DNA from: Paenibacillus sp. N3.4
GTDB lineage: Bacteria > Bacillota > Bacilli > Paenibacillales > NBRC-103111
Assembly (NCBI RefSeq): GCF_008017805.1
Contig: NZ_VRTT01000019.1
Location: 44,814-108,813, forward strand
Direction of reading: 5' to 3'
DNA: 64,000 nt
Below the pieces are notes generated by a model. That model had not been told where the DNA came from. It was given only the letters and a program-made list of their open reading frames with translations, and did not search any database. A program made the position numbers and the translations under genes. This document shows positions 53,592-61,624 of the stretch, one piece after another (positions within the stretch are counted from its first letter, which is position 1; the number at the start of each line of letters is the position of its first letter).

Positions 53592-54629
53592 ATGAGACGA
53601 ACCTACCTATCTTTTTGCTTTGCATTGGTACTTTTTATTTCCTTTTTGACATCGCATGCTGTACTTGCTGCAACTGGGCCTACATTTACTTTGAGCATCA
53701 GTGATCATAATCAGAAGCCTGGCGATGAAATTTCTGTAACGGTAAAAGGAGATAATTTTAACGACGTTTACGCTTATGAGGTGAACTTGGAATTCGATAA
53801 CAAACTTTTGAAATTGAAAGGAGCCAAAGCGGAGCAAGAGAGCGGTTTTTCCATCAGTCCTATCGTAAAAGGAAATAAAATTCAGTTTGCGCATACGAAG
53901 GTGGGTAAAGTAGCCGGAGATAGTGGGAAAATAAGCTTGTGCACGTTTACTTTTGAACCGATTGATTCGGGGGAAGCCCAGTTTGGTTTGAAGGACGTTA
54001 AGCTCGTCAATAGCCAACTGGCTTCATCTACACTAGCAAATTCAGCTATCGTCTCTGCCCATGTTGACAAGGTGCTAACCAATGAAATGAATTTTAAGGA
54101 TATACTTAATCATTGGGCGAAGGAGGCAATATTGGCAGCGGTAAAGCAAGGCTTTGTTGAGGGGTATCCAGATCAAACGTTCCGTCCGAATAATAACGTA
54201 TCACGTTCTGAGTTTGTGGCTATGTTGATACGCGCTCTGAAAATTCAACCGACTGGTGGCAGTAGTCTGCCGTTTACAGATGCAGACCAGATACCGGATT
54301 GGTCGAAACCCTTTGTTTCCGAAGCAGTAAAATTAGGTATTGTGAGCGGATATGAGGATAATTCGTTTCGATCCGCAGACCCGATCTCCCGCGCGGAGCT
54401 TGCTGTGATGATTGTCAAAGCGTTCGGCCTGCAAGTAGATTGGAGTGCCAAAGCTTCATTTGCTGATGCGAATGATATTCCCAGCTGGGCCGTTCCTCAC
54501 GTTGCAGCTGCTGCCGATGCGGGCTTTATTCAAGGAAGAGGTAACAACCTATTTGCACCTAACGACAAGGCCACCCGAGCTGAGGTAGTCAATCTAATTC
54601 TCTCTATGCTCAAACATAAAGGTTTGTAA
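53592..54629 (+). CDS. Cohesin-SLH cell-surface anchoring protein
   Basis: 345 aa with signal peptide (ends near HAVLAATG), GAGAGGAG as ribosome site. Residues ~27-155 form a cohesin-type domain: FTLSISDHNQKPGDEISVTV, then YAYEVNLEFDNKLLKLKGA. Three SLH domains follow: ~167-217 (FKDILNHWAKEAILAAVKQG, GYPDQTFRPNNNVSRSEF), ~226-278 and ~284-340 (each with R-A/S-E motifs). This cohesin-plus-SLH layout is that of the anchoring proteins of clostridial cellulosomes. It should bind dockerins of the neighbouring proteins and hold them on the wall. It is followed after eight bases by the adaptor gene, in one operon. Confidence 0.88.
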   Translation: MRRTYLSFCFALVLFISFLTSHAVLAATGPTFTLSISDHNQKPGDEISVTVKGDNFNDVYAYEVNLEFDNKLLKLKGAKAEQESGFSISPIVKGNKIQFAHTKVGKVAGDSGKISLCTFTFEPIDSGEAQFGLKDVKLVNSQLASSTLANSAIVSAHVDKVLTNEMNFKDILNHWAKEAILAAVKQGFVEGYPDQTFRPNNNVSRSEFVAMLIRALKIQPTGGSSLPFTDADQIPDWSKPFVSEAVKLGIVSGYEDNSFRSADPISRAELAVMIVKAFGLQVDWSAKASFADANDIPSWAVPHVAAAADAGFIQGRGNNLFAPNDKATRAEVVNLILSMLKHKGL

Positions 54630-54637
54630 GGAGTTGA

Positions 54638-55813
54638 ATGCGTATGAAAAAAATTGGTTTCGTAGCAATCATTGTTTTCTGTATGTTCCTGCAAATGATT
54701 TCTGTCCCGAAATCCGCGAATGCCGCTGCTGCTGCTTCCATTGATGTGAGTGTCGTCTTGCATATAGGAGATTTAATAAATTTGTCGGCCGGCTACCCCA
54801 GTGTGATCTGGACGGTTACGGAATTGAACGGTAATGCGACCGACAAAGCAGCGGTTACTTCCACAGGTGTTGTAACAGCCCTAAAGCCTGGTAAGATTAA
54901 AGTAATTGCTGCAGCTTCTGATGGCACCAATTATAGAGGTGAAATCCTGATTACGATTCTTGGGGAGGAAGAGAAACCATCCGCCGTATTAAACGGAACC
55001 GTAAGCGTCTCGGCCGGAGAATCCTTCGATCTGATTTATGGCTTGAGCCATGTTGCGGGAGGCATATATGCGCAGGATGTTACGCTGACTTATGATCCGG
55101 CAAAGCTGGAGTTTGATTCAGCAGTTTCTCTTAAGGACAATGCAGTTGTCGTTGTAGACATATCGAAGCAACCAGGTAAAGTTCGAATTCTATTAGCTAC
55201 ACTAGGAGAAGAGCATGCAAACGCAGCATACGGAGATTTAATTAAGCTGCATTGGAAGGTGAAACCTACAGTTCAACCTGGACCCGTTGAAATTCTGTTG
55301 CAACATGTTATTGTCTCTAATGGCAGTGGAGTCGAGACACAGCTGAACACGAAAAATCACAGCCAAGTTGTCGTAAAAGCTGCTTCAGTGAACAAACAAT
55401 TACTTCTTGACCTGATTGCGCAAGCGCAAGAAAAGATCAACAATGGGGTGGAAGGCACTCTTCCCGGTCAGTATAAGAAAGGGGCGAAAGCTGTCTTGCA
55501 AGGCGCCATTGATGCTGCAAAAGCTGTAGCCGACAACGCTTCGAGCAGTCAACAAGGCGTGGACGATGCATTATCCGCATTGAGGGCGGCGCTTCAGGCA
55601 TTTGCAGATTCCATCATTCCGAGCATGCCAGGCGACCAAAACGGAGATGGCAAAGTTAGTATTGGTGATATTGCTGTCATCGCTGCAGCCTATGGAAAAT
55701 CCAACAAAGATCCAGATTGGGATCAATACAAGAATTGCGATATAAACGGTGATGGTATTATCGATGTTGCTGATTTGGCTGCAGTGGCTAGGATCTTGCT
55801 TGACGAGAAATAA
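54638..55813 (+). CDS. Non-catalytic adaptor: Ig-like, cohesin, FIVAR, dockerin
   Basis: 391 aa; ATG 54638 and ATG 54644 both follow AAGGAG (54628-54633). The signal peptide ends near SANAAA. Residues ~31-110 form a Big2-like Ig domain (VVTALKPGKIKVIAAASDG). A cohesin-like domain lies at ~113-250 (SAGESFDLIYGL, YAQDVTLTYDPAKLEF), FIVAR at ~251-325 and dockerin at ~329-391 (GDQNGDGKVSIGDIAVIAAA, DINGDGIIDVADLAAV). No catalytic domain is seen, so it can only link: its dockerin may sit on the anchor while its cohesin accepts an enzyme. It shares the operon of the anchoring protein. Confidence 0.85.
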   Translation: MRMKKIGFVAIIVFCMFLQMISVPKSANAAAAASIDVSVVLHIGDLINLSAGYPSVIWTVTELNGNATDKAAVTSTGVVTALKPGKIKVIAAASDGTNYRGEILITILGEEEKPSAVLNGTVSVSAGESFDLIYGLSHVAGGIYAQDVTLTYDPAKLEFDSAVSLKDNAVVVVDISKQPGKVRILLATLGEEHANAAYGDLIKLHWKVKPTVQPGPVEILLQHVIVSNGSGVETQLNTKNHSQVVVKAASVNKQLLLDLIAQAQEKINNGVEGTLPGQYKKGAKAVLQGAIDAAKAVADNASSSQQGVDDALSALRAALQAFADSIIPSMPGDQNGDGKVSIGDIAVIAAAYGKSNKDPDWDQYKNCDINGDGIIDVADLAAVARILLDEK

Positions 55814-55814
55814 T

Positions 55815-55913
55815 CATGAAGCCTATTATTCGATTCTCGCCGAAGAATGGCCAGAGGTGCGCACGAATCTTCTACAACGCCTTCAAAGAGGTTTGAACAG
55901 TGCAACCGAGTAG
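55815..55913 (+). pseudogene. C-terminal relic of a GNAT-type acetyltransferase
   Basis: Directly after the adaptor stop an open frame without start reads HEAYYSILAEEWPEVRTNLL and ends in TAG TAA. This resembles the last helix and strand of GNAT acetyltransferases. Nothing of the rest of that protein remains. Confidence 0.4.
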
Positions 55914-55992
55914 TAATGTATATGACTTCTTTCAAGAGTTGAAGGACTACTTCCGCAAACATGATCCGCATCATAAGCGTAGAGTTGCCTGA
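55900..55992 (+). CDS. Possible 30-residue small protein
   Basis: GTG 55900 lies eight bases after AAAGAGG and opens a frame ending TGA at 55990-55992, reading NVYDFFQELKDYFRKHDPHH near its middle and closing with a basic tail. It could be a short real gene or another relic in this decayed gap. The rest of the gap to 56197 holds only the terminator. Confidence 0.25.
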   Translation: MQPSSNVYDFFQELKDYFRKHDPHHKRRVA

Positions 55993-56020
55993 ACTTAACA
56001 TACAGGTTGTGCAAAGTTAA

Positions 56021-56060
56021 AAAGTGCCCCTCTCATTATTTTTGAAGGGGCACTTTTTTT
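56021..56060 (+). terminator. Rho-independent terminator
   Basis: AAAGTGCCCCT pairs with AGGGGCACTTT (56047-56057), followed by a long T run. It closes the anchor-adaptor operon. Confidence 0.92.
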
Positions 56061-56197
56061 ATTTTGGAGTACTTACATGAATATTTGGGGTTATAGGGGG
56101 TGAAGGGCTAAGTAATTAATTGGTGTAATAAACCATAAAGTTATTGTTACGTCTATTTGGTAAGAGCAAATTTAAACAAAAAGAGGCGGAATACTTT

Positions 56198-56734
56198 GTG
56201 AGAAAAACGGCTGTTTGTATTTTTTGTTTTTCTATTATCTTGTCTGGTTGTCATATCAAACCAAATGAGACTTCTTCTGTCGGTAAAGCTGATATACAAG
56301 CAGAAATAAAAATCTCTTCTACATTTCAGAATATAGCTAAGACGCCTGATGGAAAAATGGTGATAGAAGGGCAGCAAGAACCCACTACCTACAAAGATAT
56401 TGACATTACGATAAATCAGCAAATGGATGTACCAGGTCATATTAGTTACCCAAACCATTCGTCTGTTATTTATCAAGAAGAAGTTAATATCACTGGAGAA
56501 AAAGCAACATTGCTTAAAATATCCCATGACAATTTTACGGCGGTAACGGAGAAGGAAAAAGGAGCAAGGACGGACATCATTTATTGGCTTTATGTAACGA
56601 GACCTATACCTAATGACTCAAATAATGTAAATACGTATATTCTTTCAGCTACAGTAATAGGTAATGATGCAGATGCAAAAAACGAAATTTTAGATGTAGC
56701 TAAAACATGGAATCCTAAAGGTGCTTTAGAATGA
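56198..56734 (+). CDS. Hypothetical lipoprotein
   Basis: 178 aa if started at GTG 56198, which is well placed behind AAGAGGCGG (56181-56188). The frame from 56144 gives an N-terminus that does not suit a signal peptide. The lipobox SIILSGC directs lipid anchoring. The mature part is beta-rich and contains YLYVTRPIP-like and VEGQQEPTTY-like segments without a family I recognise. It is a single gene between two terminators, so regulation is its own. Confidence 0.65.
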   Translation: MRKTAVCIFCFSIILSGCHIKPNETSSVGKADIQAEIKISSTFQNIAKTPDGKMVIEGQQEPTTYKDIDITINQQMDVPGHISYPNHSSVIYQEEVNITGEKATLLKISHDNFTAVTEKEKGARTDIIYWLYVTRPIPNDSNNVNTYILSATVIGNDADAKNEILDVAKTWNPKGALE

Positions 56735-56753
56735 ATCGCCTGAAAACAGAACA

Positions 56754-56828
56754 GTAAAAAACGGCTGCTATAGATAAAGCGACGACCTCAGGGGGATGAG
56801 CCCTCGAAATCTGCATTTAGCAGCCGTT
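56754..56828 (-). terminator. Terminator of the minus-strand ArsR/SRPBCC cluster
   Basis: AACGGCTGCTA (56760-56770) pairs with TAGCAGCCGTT (56818-56828) around a structured loop. On the minus strand TTTTTT follows the stem. Confidence 0.7.
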
Positions 56829-56915
56829 CGTACCGTTATGATGCTGAGTTGGTCATATTACCTCGCGCTAGCCAGTCTAGAAGGCGGTTATTGGCAAAAT
56901 GATCTCGCCACAACC

Positions 56916-57440
56916 TTATTCGCGAACGGAGGCGAGATACGCCTCGAGCTGGTTGAATGTACCGTTGAAGCCTTGGTTCATCGAGTCTTTCATGCCGCGG
57001 AATGCTGCGCGTTCTTCTTCCGTTGCGTTGATCGGACCGCCGCGCAGGGTGATCGTCGTTTTCCCATCCTGCTCAGTGAAGGTCACCACATTGCGAATTT
57101 CGAGTGGAAACGTCGGGCTGAAGGGAGCGCGTACGGTGCTGCCTTCTTCATCGGAGAAGGAATTAACGAACACGATCCGCTCCGGCGCCTCGATTTCATG
57201 ATAGACGAACTTGCCCCACATTTCGAAGCCTTCCGGCGCCCGCATTTGATAGTGGAACGAACCTCCGGGTTGAAAATCTAATTTGGCATATCCCCACTCA
57301 AAGCCGACAGGTCCCCACCAATTTTTGAGATGTTCAACTTCCGACCATATCTGGAAAACGAGCTCGCGTGGCGCGTTTAACACACGGGTAAGTACCAGTT
57401 CATCATTTTCTGTTTGCTGATCTGCTTGTTGATTTTCCAT
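56916..57440 (-). CDS. SRPBCC (AHSA1-type) protein
   Basis: 174 aa helix-grip fold protein of the activator-of-Hsp90-ATPase-like group. Motifs: RVLNAPRELVFQIWSEVEHL, NWWGPVGF, PGGSFHYQMRAPEG. Such proteins bind small hydrophobic ligands and are very often paired with an ArsR regulator, as here. Its ATG touches the stop of the ArsR frame, showing a shared transcript. Specific role unknown. Confidence 0.82.
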   Translation of the reverse strand: MENQQADQQTENDELVLTRVLNAPRELVFQIWSEVEHLKNWWGPVGFEWGYAKLDFQPGGSFHYQMRAPEGFEMWGKFVYHEIEAPERIVFVNSFSDEEGSTVRAPFSPTFPLEIRNVVTFTEQDGKTTITLRGGPINATEEERAAFRGMKDSMNQGFNGTFNQLEAYLASVRE

Positions 57441-57792
57441 TATATATCCTCCGATTCATTGGTTGAAATTGAGTTGTTCATTTGGCCCTGCAACTTTTGA
57501 AGATATACGTCTAGTTGATCGAATTTCTCTTCCCACATGCGCCGATAGGTTTCCAACCATGTGTCTATCTCCTTGAAGGGTTCAGGACGTAGTTTGTAAA
57601 TCCGTTTGTTCGCCTGCGGCTGAACCTCGACGAGGCCAGTGTCACACAGAACTCGGAGATGTTTAGATGTCTGAGGCTGATTGAGATCGAGACGTCGGCG
57701 ATCTCCCCGACCGGCAAGGGCCCGTTGCTTAGCAGTTGGACGATGTCCATGCGATTGGGCTCGGCAAGAGCGCTGAAAGTCGCCACGTTCAT
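57440..57792 (-). pseudogene. ArsR-family regulator, frameshifted
   Basis: The start ATG (57790-57792) opens FSALAEPNRMDIVQLLSNGP and GEIADV in one frame, which then goes off. The true continuation, LDLNQPQTSKHLRVLCDTGL through ANKRIYKLRPEPF, is in another frame and runs to the stop at 57440. Restoring one C in GACCGTCTC at about 57692-57694 joins them into a normal ~117-residue winged-helix repressor. It would control the SRPBCC genes at either side. Confidence 0.82.
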
Positions 57793-57832
57793 GCGGCATC
57801 GGCTCCTATTCGAGCCACAGATATGCGACTGA

Positions 57833-58318
57833 TCACCGGTGCTCCAGATGCTCGGCCAGACGGCCTAAAGTAGATATGGCGCCTTCGATGGCACCGTACT
57901 TTTCTACGACGAGCTGCAACGCTTCGGACGACGGGAAGGTTGATTGCATCGTGATCTTCGTTTTGCCGTCTTCTTCCTCGAAGGTCACCGTAACGTCGAA
58001 GCCAGCGTCATCGTCTTCTCCGCCGGAGTGGACGTAGACGAGCCTTTCAGGGCTGACGACCTCGATATAAGTGATCATGTTGGGGTAATCGACACCGTTA
58101 GGTCCATGCATGATGTATACCCAGGAACCTCCGGGTCTCACCTCCATGGATTGAATCGTAATCGTGAAGCCGCGGGGGCCCCACCAATGTGGCAAATGCT
58201 TCGGATCTGTCCAAGCCTCGTAGACGAGGCTGCGCAGCGCGTTTATATAGCGGGTGACCGTCAATTCCCGGCCATTCACGACAGCGACGGCTTCGTTCGT
58301 TATGTCATCTTGTGACAT
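57833..58318 (-). CDS. SRPBCC (AHSA1-type) protein
   Basis: 161 aa from the ATG at 58316-58318, nine bases after AGGAGG; an ATG six bases earlier is too close to that site. Helix-grip motifs: TVTRYINALRSLVYEAWTDP, HWWGPRGFTITI, RPGGSWVYIMHGP. It is upstream of the ArsR gene on the same strand with a short gap, so the three genes likely form one operon. Confidence 0.82.
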   Translation of the reverse strand: MSQDDITNEAVAVVNGRELTVTRYINALRSLVYEAWTDPKHLPHWWGPRGFTITIQSMEVRPGGSWVYIMHGPNGVDYPNMITYIEVVSPERLVYVHSGGEDDDAGFDVTVTFEEEDGKTKITMQSTFPSSEALQLVVEKYGAIEGAISTLGRLAEHLEHR

Positions 58319-58546
58319 GGTCATATTCCTCCTATCGGATTAGGTTGTTTGGTGATCTAGTGTAGCTTGTGTAATTCCTAGATACAATATACCTCATAAG
58401 GAATATTCCTGTAAAATAATATATATATATTTTTAATTATAGAATGTGTTATAGCTGCAGGGGAGGCTGCTCAATATGCAAATATCATAATGAAAAAAAG
58501 AGTCATTATCGCTCCTGACGATTGATTTACCTATATGAGAAATGTT

Positions 58547-58578
58547 AAACCTCCATCGGATAATCCGATGGAGGTTTC
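58547..58578. terminator. Bidirectional terminator hairpin
   Basis: AAACCTCCATCGGAT (58547-58561) pairs perfectly with ATCCGATGGAGGTTT (58563-58577). T residues follow on the plus strand and A residues precede, serving either direction. The gap 58325-58546 shows no gene. Confidence 0.8.
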
Positions 58579-58595
58579 TATTTCATACCAAAGTT

Positions 58596-58823
58596 TTAAA
58601 CACCAAAATAACTTTTTGCAGCTGCAACGTCAGCTTGATATTGTGCATATTGACTATCAAGCTCCCAATGGCCATGAGCATTCATCCCATCGTAGGCTAA
58701 CAGTCTATCCAATTCTGCCTTATAAGTTAGATAGTTGTTATAATTCACTAAATTTAATCGAGGAAACCCATTCCCCAAACCGTTAAAGTAAACTGTTGCA
58801 GTTGCAAGATCGGCTTGATATTG
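58596..58823 (-). pseudogene. C-terminal remnant of an unidentified protein
   Basis: The minus-strand frame is open but bounded by a stop at 58824-58826. It contains two copies of a short motif, QYQADLATATVYFNGLG and QYQADVAAAKSYFGV, around AELDRLLAYDGMNAHGHWE. No start with ribosome site is seen. It ends next to the terminator at 58547-58578. I do not recognise the family. Confidence 0.4.
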
Positions 58824-58939
58824 CTAAGTGTAAGAAAGTTCGTGCACACGATTCTGAAGATACGGATAGTAAGAGAATGCTGGATGAGGTAAAATAGGGA
58901 TGCAAGGATAATATGATGAGTAGAGGACGTGGATGGTAG

Positions 58940-59350
58940 ATGGCAAAGTTGACACCGTATTTTTATTCCGAAGATGCTAAAACTCAGGCACAGTTTTATG
59001 TGCAAGCACTAGGTGGGGAAATCGGCGTTCAGATGACGTATGGACAAGCCCCCGGTACAGATGAAGCGATCAAAGACAAAGTTATGCATATGGCATTCAC
59101 CGCGGGAGGCGTAAACTTTTTTATCGCTGACACCATGCACGAGCCAGCGGGAAAAAGCAGTGGTTTTGATCTGAGTCTCGAGTTCAAGACGGATGAGGAA
59201 GCCCAGCAGGCGTTTGCTAATCTGTCGGAAGGCGGTCAAGTGATTATGGCGCTTGAGAAGCAGTTTTGGGGCAGCCTATTTGGTCGTATAGAGGACAAGT
59301 TCGGCATCAAGTGGCAAGTCACTACAGAAGCAATCGTACAACAGGGATAA
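58940..59350 (+). CDS. VOC superfamily protein (PhnB/glyoxalase-like)
   Basis: 136 aa. It starts LTPYFYSEDAKTQAQFYVQ, the classic opening of PhnB-type VOC proteins, and contains HMAFTAGGVNFFIAD and LSEGGQVIMALEKQFWGSLF. The fold often binds a metal and small ligands; true enzymatic role in this subgroup is not known. Stand-alone gene. Confidence 0.85.
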   Translation: MAKLTPYFYSEDAKTQAQFYVQALGGEIGVQMTYGQAPGTDEAIKDKVMHMAFTAGGVNFFIADTMHEPAGKSSGFDLSLEFKTDEEAQQAFANLSEGGQVIMALEKQFWGSLFGRIEDKFGIKWQVTTEAIVQQG

Positions 59351-59583
59351 GTTTGTTTGGTGATTTGTAAGGATCTAGTGGCCCTACGAGCGGCATCTTC
59401 GCTTTATGAGATGTCATCGATAGGCTTTTGGCGTTAAAAGGAAATACGACTTCACAATGTTTTCGGGAGATGACTGAGGGGTTACCCCTTTCTAATTTAT
59501 TGTTAAAATTAAAGGATGAATCGAGCATGTTTGAGATGATATTTTGTCGATGAACGTGGTCATGGCTAGCTTCGCTTTGAATA

Positions 59584-59653
59584 GAGAATCTACGGGTGTC
59601 GAGAAAGTCTCGGCTGTCTGAGATTTTCCTGTTTATGATGCGGCGAGATGGTT
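59584..59653. repeat. Dispersed repeat, copy 2
   Basis: AGAATCTACGGGTGTCGAG and the following bases match 23583-23611, then after ~15 additional bases TGTTTATGATGCGGCGAGA matches the rest of copy 1. The gap 59351-59783 around it holds no gene. Confidence 0.6.
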
Positions 59654-59799
59654 AGTTTCTTGCGTTTTATAAGTGCTTGGTTCATCATTTTTTACGAAAG
59701 TGATCAAACCGAATGCAGGGAAGCTTCGTTACCTTAAGTAAGAATAGCGTTTAATCCACTATTAAACGGTCTATACCTACCGAAGGAGGCTTAGTGTCC

Positions 59800-61482
59800 A
59801 TGAAGAAAAAAATTAAAAAACTAGTTCTCTCCAGTATCGCACTCCTGAGTATGGTAACAAGTTTGACAGCTTTATCTGCTGCCGCGGCAGAGCCAGTGCA
59901 TGTAAAGTCTGAGACAGAGCTTGTTGGTGATCTGGGTATGTTACAAGGGGAAGGTAATGGACTGACGAGTGAGTATTTGAACAAATCGACAACACGTTTT
60001 CAAGCGGCGATCATGTTTCTACGATTAAAGGGTTTGGAGAAGGAAGCTCTTGCTTACAAAGGACAAGATAATTTCAAAGATGCAGGACTTGTGTATAAAG
60101 AGGGGCAAGCTATTCTTGGCTATCTGAAAGATCATCCGGATTTGGGCTGGCAGGGACCTGGCGGGAATTTGTTTGAACCGGGGACTGAAATTACGGCGCA
60201 GGCTTATTACAAAGTGTTGCTGGAATCATTGGGCTATAAGCAGGATACTGATTTTGACTACAAGATGACGTTAGCTTTTGCCGAACAGAAAGGCTTATCC
60301 AAGATCGCAAAAGCTGCGCATCTGGTCAATGCGAACATAGCTACAGCTACAATTGAAGCGCTTCGTGCTCCACTGAAAGGCAGCGGCAAAACATTGGCTT
60401 CTGCACTTGCAGACAAAGGTATCCTTAAGGCCAGCCATGTGGAAGAGCTTGCCAATAATTCGTTGAATGTGAAGCAGAATGATGCAGTAGGCAGCTATAT
60501 AACCGATTCCAAAGGGATGACGCTATATTATTTTACAAAAGATGCGGCTGATATGAATGCCTGTGTGGACGGTTGTCTTGCGAATTGGCCTATTTATTAT
60601 GATGATAAGTTGATTGTTCCTGCAGGCTTGGATGCCAAAGATTTTTCTGTTTTTGATCGTAAGGATGGGAAAGAACAATTGACATACAAGGGTTGGCCTT
60701 TGTATTATTTTGTTAAAGATCAACAAGCAGGCGATATAAAAGGCGAAAATGTGCTCAATGTTTGGCATGTTGTCAATCCTTCCAGTGGTGTAGCTCTGGG
60801 AACTAAGGCTGATTTGGGCACTTATTTGACAGACGCAAAGGGCATGACGCTCTATTATTTTGATAAAGACACCAAAGGTGTTAGTAATTGCGCTGGGGAT
60901 TGCTTGAACAAGTGGCCGCTTTTCTATGCAGATCCTATTTCTGCCCCAACGGGCGTAAATGCCAGTGACTTCGGTACGATAGTTCGCGCTGACGGATCGA
61001 AGCAAACGACATACAAGGGGTTTCCGCTCTATTATTGGGCAGCCGACAAACATAGAGGAGATACATTAGGCCAAAACGTAGGAAATGTCTGGTTTGTTGT
61101 TAATCCGGACAAATTTGTCGGTACAAAAGCTGAACATAGTGCGATAAAAACGAGCAAGTCTGATCAACTCGGCACTTATCTCGTGGATGGCAATGGCATG
61201 ACTTTGTATGTGTTTACGAAAGATAAAATGGATACGAACGCTTGTACAGGTCAATGCTTAATCAACTGGCCGGTATTCTATGACGCCAATCTAACCGTAT
61301 CCAACGATTTGAAAGCAAGCGATTTCGATGTATTAACCCGCAGCGACGGTACGAAGCAAAGCACGTACAAGGGGTGGCCATTGTATTATTGGATTAAAGA
61401 TAAAAATCCTGGTGAGACAACTGGGCAAAATGTATCGAAAGTATGGTTTGTTATTGATCCAACTAAAACTGAGGCCAGATAA
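59800..61482 (+). CDS. Secreted protein with three Lipoprotein_15-type repeats
   Basis: 560 aa from ATG 59800 behind AAGGAGG; a GTG six bases earlier is too close. The signal peptide ends near SAAAAEP. Residues ~35-220 are helical and somewhat SLH-like. Three repeats follow (~231-340, ~340-446, ~457-557). Each has the pattern GSY/GTYLxDxxGMTLYYFxKD, a C-x3-C pair before NWP (NACVDGCLANWP, SNCAGDCLNKWP, NACTGQCLINWP) and TYKGWPLYYW. This is the PF03640 type domain, of unknown function. The sigma/anti-sigma pair and a cytochrome c nearby suggest a redox-linked envelope role (inference). Confidence 0.8.
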   Translation: MKKKIKKLVLSSIALLSMVTSLTALSAAAAEPVHVKSETELVGDLGMLQGEGNGLTSEYLNKSTTRFQAAIMFLRLKGLEKEALAYKGQDNFKDAGLVYKEGQAILGYLKDHPDLGWQGPGGNLFEPGTEITAQAYYKVLLESLGYKQDTDFDYKMTLAFAEQKGLSKIAKAAHLVNANIATATIEALRAPLKGSGKTLASALADKGILKASHVEELANNSLNVKQNDAVGSYITDSKGMTLYYFTKDAADMNACVDGCLANWPIYYDDKLIVPAGLDAKDFSVFDRKDGKEQLTYKGWPLYYFVKDQQAGDIKGENVLNVWHVVNPSSGVALGTKADLGTYLTDAKGMTLYYFDKDTKGVSNCAGDCLNKWPLFYADPISAPTGVNASDFGTIVRADGSKQTTYKGFPLYYWAADKHRGDTLGQNVGNVWFVVNPDKFVGTKAEHSAIKTSKSDQLGTYLVDGNGMTLYVFTKDKMDTNACTGQCLINWPVFYDANLTVSNDLKASDFDVLTRSDGTKQSTYKGWPLYYWIKDKNPGETTGQNVSKVWFVIDPTKTEAR

Positions 61483-61514
61483 CAGCGAGTTTTTCTCTAA
61501 AAAAGGCTGTTCAC

Positions 61515-61556
61515 AACGCTCCATCCTGCTGTCGATACAGCAGGGGTGGAGTGTTT
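61515..61556 (+). terminator. Rho-independent terminator
   Basis: AACGCTCCATCCTGCTG (61515-61531) pairs with CAGCAGGGGTGGAGTGTT (61538-61555) with minor mismatches. T-rich bases follow. Confidence 0.75.
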
Positions 61557-61624
61557 GTTGTTTGTAGCTAAACAAGGGTGGAGTGAGGTGAGCTGCTATT
61601 TCTACTCGGGGAGCGCCGATTTAT

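Noticed and set aside
58382..58400. GATACAATATACCTC as a fourth operator copy
   Set aside because: Only the left half matches; the GTATCA half is absent.
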